From: Actinopolymorpha alba DSM 45243
Lineage (GTDB): Bacteria > Actinomycetota > Actinomycetes > Propionibacteriales > Actinopolymorphaceae
DNA: 64,000 bases
Direction: 5' to 3'
NCBI RefSeq assembly: GCF_000373925.1
Contig: NZ_KB892747.1
Location: 38,824 to 102,823 of the forward strand
In this document: piece by piece, positions 58,592 through 64,000 of the stretch
Numbering within the stretch: the stretch's first letter is position 1
Layout of the letters: each line of letters begins with the position of its first letter
Translations under genes and position numbers: made by a program
The notes under the pieces: model-generated
What the model was told of the DNA's origin: nothing
The model's input: the letters and a program-made list of their open reading frames with translations, nothing else
The model's database searches: none

Positions 58592-59586
58592 ACCACCCCG
58601 TCATCGCGATCACGATGGGCGACGCGGCAGGCGTCGGGCCCGAGGTCATCGTCAAGGCGCTCGCCCGCTCCGACGCGTACCCCCCGATGCGTCCCCTGGT
58701 CATCGGCGACGCGGGCCGGCTGGCCAAGGCCGCGAAGATCGCCGGCGTCGCCGTGGACATCCGGCGCGTCGACGGACCAGCCGACGCGACCTATGAGCCG
58801 GGAACCATCGACTGTGTCGACCTCGGGCTCATCCCTGACGACCTGCCGTTCGGCGCGCTGTCACCGCTGGCCGGCGACGCGGCGTTCCGTTACATCGAAC
58901 GTGCGGTGTCCCTCGCGGTCGCCGGCGACGTCGACGCGATCTGCACGGCTCCGCTCAACAAGGAGGCGCTGCACGCGGGCGGGCACATCTTTCCAGGGCA
59001 CACCGAGATCCTGGCCGACCTGACGGGCACGCCCGAGGTCTCGATGATGCTGAGCGCCCCGAAGCTGCGGGTCGTTCACTGCACCACCCACATCGGGCTG
59101 GTTGACGCGATCGAGCGGATCGACGCTGGCCTGGTGGAACGCACGATCCGCCGCGGCCACGAGACGCTGGTGCGGTCAGGGATTCCGGCGCCACGGATCG
59201 CGGTCTGCGGCATCAACCCGCACGCGGGCGAGAACGGCCTCTTCGGCCGGGGTGAGGAAGAAACCAAGGTGGCCCCTGGAATCGCGGCGGCGCGGGCGGA
59301 CGGCATCGACGCCCAGGGACCCCTGCCAGCCGACACGGTCTTCTTCCGGGCCGTCCGCGGGGACTTCGACCTCGTCGTCGCGATGTACCACGACCAGGGC
59401 CACAACCCCGTCAAGGTGCTCGGTCTGGAAGCCGGCGTCAACATCACGATCGGGCTGCCCGTCGTGCGTACGTCGGTCGATCATGGTACGGCGTTCGACA
59501 TCGCCGGCACCGGCGTCGCCGACGAGCGCAGCCTGCTGGAGGCGCTCCGGCAGGCGGCCGAACTCGCACCACACCGCGCCGCGTAG
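58588..59586 (+). CDS. pdxA2: PdxA/PdxA2 family 4-phosphate dehydrogenase (threonate-4-phosphate type)
   Basis: A 332-residue metal-dependent dehydrogenase. Metal ligands are the His of FPGHTEILADLTG, the His of THIGLVDAIERI or nearby and the His of AMYHDQGHNPVKVL; the substrate loop is INPHAGENGLFG. PdxA family members oxidise and decarboxylate 4-phosphorylated hydroxy acids with NAD. Coupling to a DUF1537 kinase instead of pyridoxine genes points to the PdxA2 role, oxidising D-threonate-4-phosphate (or erythronate-4-phosphate) to dihydroxyacetone phosphate and CO2. The two genes suffice for D-threonate use once it is inside. Confidence 0.88.
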   Translation: MNHPVIAITMGDAAGVGPEVIVKALARSDAYPPMRPLVIGDAGRLAKAAKIAGVAVDIRRVDGPADATYEPGTIDCVDLGLIPDDLPFGALSPLAGDAAFRYIERAVSLAVAGDVDAICTAPLNKEALHAGGHIFPGHTEILADLTGTPEVSMMLSAPKLRVVHCTTHIGLVDAIERIDAGLVERTIRRGHETLVRSGIPAPRIAVCGINPHAGENGLFGRGEEETKVAPGIAAARADGIDAQGPLPADTVFFRAVRGDFDLVVAMYHDQGHNPVKVLGLEAGVNITIGLPVVRTSVDHGTAFDIAGTGVADERSLLEALRQAAELAPHRAA

Positions 59587-59610
59587 CGCGTGCCCTTGAG
59601 CTTGCCGAGT

Positions 59611-59652
59611 TGTCATAGGTTTCTCGGCTAAGAGACCGAGAAACCTATGACA
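59611..59652. terminator. 17-bp perfect inverted repeat after pdxA2
   Basis: TGTCATAGGTTTCTCGG (59611-59627) is exactly complementary to 59636-59652 across an 8-base loop. It starts 24 bases after the stop codon, as a terminator hairpin would, but no T-run follows. Shares the core GTTTCTCGG with the larger palindrome at 47009-47082. Confidence 0.65.
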
Positions 59653-59813
59653 GGTCGAGGTTCCCTCGTGATTTCACAGCATCCGATACAGATCGATGAA
59701 GGCTTTTCGTCTGCCCTCGGTGACTTGGCGGAGGAGTTTCGGCATAGAAGCCGAGACACCTTCACCAAGTCGGCTCAGAGCACCCCAGAGTCTCCACAAT
59801 CTCCTGCTTCGAC

Positions 59814-60755
59814 TCAGTGAGTCGCGTAGTGCTCGGCGAGGAAATCCCGGCCCCAGTCGTGGCGCAGGTCCCGCCATACCGAGTGGATGTGGTTGGCGTC
59901 GTCCTGGGTGTTGTCGTACTCCAGTAGGAACGTCGGCCCGCTGACCGCGTAGTAGTGACCGCTACCGCGCTCGGCAGGTCCGGCCCAACGGAACGTCACC
60001 TCGTCCAGCCCAGCGTCAACCGCGTCTTGCCAGGACGCCACCGCCACCTCCAGCGGCGCGTGGTCGAAGTAGACCCGCACCAGCCGGCCGAGCAGGCCGC
60101 GCTGGGAGTCGTTCAGTTTGGCGTACGCCAGACCAGGCGCCAGCACGCCGGGATCCGCGACCGGATCAGCCCTGGTGAGGATGTCATCCGGAGCGATGGG
60201 CGCGACGACCGCCGTCTGGAGTTGCGCGGCGTCAAGGCTGCCGAGGAGTTCCCGCGCCACCTCCTCCTCGTCCCTCAGGACGCGCAGCCCCTCGAGGGGC
60301 GCGTGGCGGACCACCGCGGGTTCGGCGCCGAGGAACCGCGGCGTCACCGCGATCGAGTCGCCGGCGATGGTCACGTGGATCGCGAGGTGGTGGCCGCTCA
60401 CCCGCCACGCCCACGGCTCGTCGCCGCCCGGCGTGCCCAGGATCCGGACCCAGTAGAGGCCCGGACGCAGCCCGATGATCGTGTCCAGCGTCATGATGTC
60501 GCGCCCGATCCGCGTGCTCTGCGGGCCGAATCCGGTGTCGAGCAGCTCCAGCGCCAGAGTCCGCTGCTCGTCGCTCATCTCGGCGAGGGCGAGACCAGGA
60601 CGTGGGCCTGGGAGGTACGTCCAATCCTGGTGGTCGGCGACGTCGAACCTCGCGGTGGCCGACGCGCGTTGCCCGCTCGTGAGCGACGACAGGAACGCCT
60701 CAGCTGCCTTCACCATCCGGCGGGCGATCTCTGGGTTCCGGCGTACCTTCGGCAT
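59814..60755 (-). CDS. DUF3500 family protein
   Basis: About 313 residues. Conserved blocks include VKAAEAFLSSLTSGQRASAT, WTYLPGPRPGLALAEMSDEQ, and WRVSGHHLAIHVTIAGDSIA with the GHHL and an HxHSVWRD-like DDANHIHSVWRDLRHDWGRD near the C-terminus. The His/Asp pattern suggests a metal site. The family's function is unknown. No signal peptide in this member. ATG 60755 with GGAGGAGGG upstream. Divergent from the DNA glycosylase gene. Confidence 0.85.
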   Translation of the reverse strand: MPKVRRNPEIARRMVKAAEAFLSSLTSGQRASATARFDVADHQDWTYLPGPRPGLALAEMSDEQRTLALELLDTGFGPQSTRIGRDIMTLDTIIGLRPGLYWVRILGTPGGDEPWAWRVSGHHLAIHVTIAGDSIAVTPRFLGAEPAVVRHAPLEGLRVLRDEEEVARELLGSLDAAQLQTAVVAPIAPDDILTRADPVADPGVLAPGLAYAKLNDSQRGLLGRLVRVYFDHAPLEVAVASWQDAVDAGLDEVTFRWAGPAERGSGHYYAVSGPTFLLEYDNTQDDANHIHSVWRDLRHDWGRDFLAEHYATH

Positions 60756-60961
60756 CTGACCCTCCTCCACGGAAATCTTCGCCAGCCTAAAGGAGCGAGC
60801 GTGGACACGGTTGTGCCCGGATCGACCAGGAACGGCGCGGTCCGGCCGATCCGGTCGATCCGCCCGGCCTGGTGCGGTTGTGGAGACCATCGCGGGCGGC
60901 GAGAGCGGATCCGCGCGGGTCCTGAGGTTTCCTTGCGGGCAAGGCGGAAAGACTGCACCGC

Positions 60962-61774
60962 GTGCCGGAACTCCCAGACGTCGAAGGTTTCCGCAGGGTC
61001 CTCGCCCAGCACGCGGTCGACCGGCCGATCACGCGCGTGGAGGTGCTCGACCCGCAGGTGCTCCGTGATACCAGCCCGCGGCAGCTGACCACCGCGTTAC
61101 CCGGAACGGACCTCGCCAAGCCACGCAGGTACGGCAAGTGGCTCATGGCGCCCGTCCACCAGCCGGGCCACCGGCACGGGAAGGACGATCCGACACTGGT
61201 GTTCCACTTCGGCATGACCGGCTCGCTGATCTGGAACGACGCGGCGGGGGAACCGTTGCATCCCCATGACCGGCTGGTGTTCGCGATGGAAGACGGCGAA
61301 CTCCGCTACCGGGACATGCGCAAGCTGCAGGGTGTCCGGCTCACCGGGAACGACCACGACGTCGAGGTCCTCCTGAGCGATCTCGGCCCCGATGCGAAGG
61401 ACCTCTCCCTCGCTGAGTTCCGTGACCGGCTCCAGGGCGTACGCCGGCAGCTGAAGGCCGCCCTCACCGACCAGTCCGTGCTCGCCGGCCTCGGCAACCT
61501 GCTCACCGACGAGATCCTCTGGCGGGCGGGCCTGCATCCGCGCCACCTCACCACGGACCTGTCCTCTTCCGACGTGGCCCGGCTTCACGAGGAACTACAC
61601 GACGTCCTACGGGTGTCGATCCGGCGCGGGTGCGTACCCCCGGACGACTCCTGGCTCACCGGCTGGCGGGACCAGCCCGAGGCGCCGTGCCCGCGTTGCG
61701 GCACCCCGTTACGACGTATGCACCTTGGTGGCCGTGCCACCGTCTGGTGCCCGCACTGCCAGCCCGCGCCGTAG
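60962..61774 (+). CDS. Fpg/Nei family DNA glycosylase/AP lyase
   Basis: A 270-residue base-excision repair enzyme. The N-terminal PELPDVEGF sets catalytic Pro2 and Glu3 after removal of the GTG-encoded Met. A conserved Lys (RYGKWL) and the HFGMTGSL loop follow, and the H2TH helix region QSVLAGLGNLLTDEILWRAG is complete. A C-terminal zinc finger (CPRC...CPHC) binds DNA. It removes oxidised purines or pyrimidines. Exact substrate class (8-oxoG or thymine glycol) is not fixed by sequence alone; the PELPDVEGF form fits the actinobacterial Nei-like group as well as Fpg. Confidence 0.92.
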   Translation: MPELPDVEGFRRVLAQHAVDRPITRVEVLDPQVLRDTSPRQLTTALPGTDLAKPRRYGKWLMAPVHQPGHRHGKDDPTLVFHFGMTGSLIWNDAAGEPLHPHDRLVFAMEDGELRYRDMRKLQGVRLTGNDHDVEVLLSDLGPDAKDLSLAEFRDRLQGVRRQLKAALTDQSVLAGLGNLLTDEILWRAGLHPRHLTTDLSSSDVARLHEELHDVLRVSIRRGCVPPDDSWLTGWRDQPEAPCPRCGTPLRRMHLGGRATVWCPHCQPAP

Positions 61775-61910
61775 GCTTCCCGGCCGACCACAAACGCCGC
61801 CGTTTCACCGGCCGGTATGGGTCTGTTCATCGCGAACGCCCGTGCCGGTGCTACGCAGCCGCTAGCGTCCCCGGGCGAGATCATCCGTGCGCCCGGAAGG
61901 ACCACCCGCG

Positions 61911-64000
61911 ATGACACATCGTCCTAGCCCACCGTCGTCTTCTCTCGACCGACGCAGGTTCCTGGCACTCGCGGGCACCGCCGGAGCGCTCGGCGGTATC
62001 GCCGCGCTCGGCAGCCCGGCACCCGCGTTCGCGGACCTGGCCACCGGAGGCGCCGGCGCCGGATCCGGAGGGGCCGCCGCTCCCCTGTCGTTCGCCGTCG
62101 TCACCGACACCCACGCCAACCCGCTCGAAGGAACCCGGCTCGGTTGGCTCCGCCTGGTCTTCAACTCGATCGCCAGGGCCAACCCGGCGTTCGTTCTCAA
62201 CTGCGGCGACATCACCGACTACGGCGCGGACGACGAGTACACCGCCTACCTGTCCACCATCCCGGACTCGCTGCGCCCGAAGTTGCGGCACGTCCCCGGC
62301 AACCACGAGGTGCGCTGGGATATCCACGGCGCGGAGCTCTATCACCGGCTGTTCGGGCCGACGCCGTACTCCTTCGACGTGGGCGGCCTGCACGTCGCTG
62401 GCCTCGACCCGACGCAGCTGCTGCAGGAGCCGGGCCACTTCGGCCGCGAGCACCTGCGCTGGCTCACCACCGACCTTCGGGACGCCGGGCCCAGCGTGCT
62501 GTTCCTGCACTATCCGCTCGGGGCCGAGCACTATTACGTCAACGACCAGGACGCGTTCTTCGAGACGGTGGCCGAACTGCCGGTGCGCGCGGTGTTCGCC
62601 GGCCACATCCACCGGGACCAGATCGTCCGCACCAACGGCTTCACGCAGGTCGCGGGGCAGGCGGTGAAGAACGGCGCGTACTACTACTGGGTCGAACGTG
62701 GTACGGACGCGGGCCTTTCCGTCCTCCGGGTGTGGGCGGTGTCGGTCGCCGCTGACGGGACGGAGACGCGGCGCGAGATCGTCGCGATTCCGCTGGCGGG
62801 CGGGAGCAAGGACGTACGCCCGGTACGGATCGACGTGGGTACGCCGGCCAACGGCGCGGTCCGGGTCGACGTACGCCTCAACTCCTCCGCTGCTGGCGCG
62901 GCCGTCCGTACGCAGGCCTACCCGCAGCAGGTCTTCGGCGGCGGCAGCGCCGGCAGCTGGGTCGACCTCGCGACCAACGGAAAGGTCTGGTCGGGCACCG
63001 TGAACGTCGCCGCGCTCGCGGCGGGCACCCACCGGATGCAGGTGCGGGTCGCCGACGGGAATGGCGCGACGTACGACGCGACGCAGGCTTTCACGTTGCC
63101 AGCCGCCAGTGCGGGGGCGCCGGTCGGGCGCTGGCAGGCGCGCCTGGACGGGAGTGTCCAGGGTGCGCCGGCCGAGCGCGATGGGCTGGTGGTCGCGGCC
63201 TCCACGTCCGGGCAGGTGGAGGCCTTCCGGGTCAGCCGGTCAGGCCGGAAGCTGGTGTGGCGGGCCAAGACGGGTGCGGTCTACCGCGGCCCGGCGTTCA
63301 GCGCCGACGGGACAACGGTCTTCGTACCCTCCGCCGACCACCGGCTGTACGCCCTGGACGCCCGGTCGGGCAAGGTCCGCTGGCGGTTCCAGGCAGCGGA
63401 CCCAGTGCTCAGCAGCCCGCTCGTGACGCCGGTGGACGGTGTCGAGACGGTGGTGTTCAGTGCTGGCAGGACGCTGTACGCGGTGGACAGTGTGAGCGGC
63501 GACCTGCGTTGGTCGGCCAACCTGCACGGCTTCTCCGCCGGACGCGCCGCCTGTGACGGGGAACGCGTCTACACAGGTGGCGGTGACGGGAACGCGTACG
63601 CCTTCGATGCTCGTACCGGCGCGGAGCTGTGGGCGTACTCCGCGACCACCCGCGGCGACGCGTACGGCCGGCTTCTCTACGGCCCCTGGGATGACGTCCT
63701 GGAACTCCTGCCCGACGGGCAGGTCCTGGTCTCCACCGTCTCGGCGACGTCCGCCATCGATCGAGCCACGGGTGCGCGCCGGTGGAACGTCGCGAGCGGC
63801 TGTATGTACACCCCGGCGCGGCTTCTGCCGTCCGGTCTGCTGCTGGTCGACGAGAGAGGGCGGGTCCAACTGGTCGACCCCGCAACCGGTGTCGCCACCT
63901 GGACGGCCGACGTCGCGGCCCGCGCCTTCAACGCCGGGCCCGTGATCGACGGGGGCACCGCCTGGCTGGTGGCCGCGACGGGCCTGCTCGCCGGCCTCGA
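61911..64000 (+). CDS. Tat-exported metallophosphoesterase with C-terminal PQQ-like beta-propeller (truncated by the window edge)
   Basis: The frame is open from ATG 61911 to the window end (over 690 residues). A twin-arginine signal (LDRRRFLALAGTAGALGG) with an AFA cleavage site starts the protein. The calcineurin-like phosphoesterase domain has DTH (VVTDTHANP), GD (NCGDITDYG), GNHE (VPGNHEVRW), the H of LHYPLG and GHIH (FAGHIHRD), all metal ligands present. After a beta-sandwich region (about 300-400), propeller repeats of the type YALDARSGKVRWRF and YAVDSVSGDLRWSA begin near residue 410. Exported phosphoesterase of unknown substrate; the propeller may bind ligands or partners. Confidence 0.9.
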   Translation, partial: MTHRPSPPSSSLDRRRFLALAGTAGALGGIAALGSPAPAFADLATGGAGAGSGGAAAPLSFAVVTDTHANPLEGTRLGWLRLVFNSIARANPAFVLNCGDITDYGADDEYTAYLSTIPDSLRPKLRHVPGNHEVRWDIHGAELYHRLFGPTPYSFDVGGLHVAGLDPTQLLQEPGHFGREHLRWLTTDLRDAGPSVLFLHYPLGAEHYYVNDQDAFFETVAELPVRAVFAGHIHRDQIVRTNGFTQVAGQAVKNGAYYYWVERGTDAGLSVLRVWAVSVAADGTETRREIVAIPLAGGSKDVRPVRIDVGTPANGAVRVDVRLNSSAAGAAVRTQAYPQQVFGGGSAGSWVDLATNGKVWSGTVNVAALAAGTHRMQVRVADGNGATYDATQAFTLPAASAGAPVGRWQARLDGSVQGAPAERDGLVVAASTSGQVEAFRVSRSGRKLVWRAKTGAVYRGPAFSADGTTVFVPSADHRLYALDARSGKVRWRFQAADPVLSSPLVTPVDGVETVVFSAGRTLYAVDSVSGDLRWSANLHGFSAGRAACDGERVYTGGGDGNAYAFDARTGAELWAYSATTRGDAYGRLLYGPWDDVLELLPDGQVLVSTVSATSAIDRATGARRWNVASGCMYTPARLLPSGLLLVDERGRVQLVDPATGVATWTADVAARAFNAGPVIDGGTAWLVAATGLLAGL

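Noticed and set aside
59674-59877. Small minus-strand frame of 67 codons between pdxA2 and the DUF3500 gene
   Set aside because: No recognisable domain, no clear ribosome site, and it overlaps the end of the DUF3500 gene. It could be a remnant (PKLLRQVTEGRRKAF) but support is too weak.

Overview
The window is high-GC DNA from an actinomycete. Gene order and GTG/ATG use with GGAGG-type ribosome binding sites suggest a Propionibacteriales-like lineage (Nocardioides/Kribbella/Actinopolymorpha type); that placement is inference from content and synteny. No rRNA, tRNA, CRISPR array or insertion sequence was recognised.

The backbone is a widespread actinobacterial housekeeping block, read on the minus strand from right to left: dxr, rseP-like M50 protease, ispG, DUF4081 GNAT (53.4-48.8 kb); proS (36.5-34.8 kb); rimP, nusA, ylxR, infB, DUF503, rbfA, truB, ribF, rpsO, pnp, M16 peptidase, dapB (19.4-5.9 kb). 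Two stretches of plus- and minus-strand accessory genes interrupt it: about 20.8-34.7 kb and 36.6-48.7 kb.

The left end (1-1080) is a small gene graveyard: the tail of an HNH nuclease, a methyltransferase remnant with an internal deletion and a twice-frameshifted acetyltransferase. It is followed by azlCD branched-chain amino acid exporter genes, a phytanoyl-CoA dioxygenase relative, an SDR and a GT-C type membrane glycosyltransferase. The first accessory stretch holds a quinone oxidoreductase, a DHA2 efflux pump divergent from its TetR regulator with two matching palindromic operators, a LacI regulator facing a GH51 arabinofuranosidase, a Tat-exported GxGYxYP protein, a HAD hydrolase, a gamma-glutamyltransferase homologue, a DUF1835 protein, an AraC regulator and a VOC protein.

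The second accessory stretch is the most interesting. It contains a YeeF/YezG-like nuclease toxin with its immunity gene, divergent from a YbaB-WXG100-WXG100 operon. The last protein of that operon looks like a polymorphic-toxin delivery domain that stops where the toxin domain should begin, so toxin and carrier appear to be split. Next comes a probable D-glutamate/5-oxoproline cluster (fused HyuA-HyuB oxoprolinase, GntR regulator, MFS transporter, DUF1445 protein), then a frameshifted AbiEi/DUF559-type gene.

The right end carries an F420-dependent oxidoreductase, folD and purU (one-carbon metabolism), a DUF6328 membrane protein, a DUF1537 kinase/PdxA2 pair fitting threonate catabolism, a DUF3500 protein, an Fpg/Nei DNA glycosylase, and a Tat-exported metallophosphoesterase with a PQQ-type propeller that runs off the window.

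Several intergenic palindromes and tandem repeats (2.2, 14.0, 27.1, 47.0 and 59.6 kb) look like dispersed or terminator-type elements rather than parts of genes.
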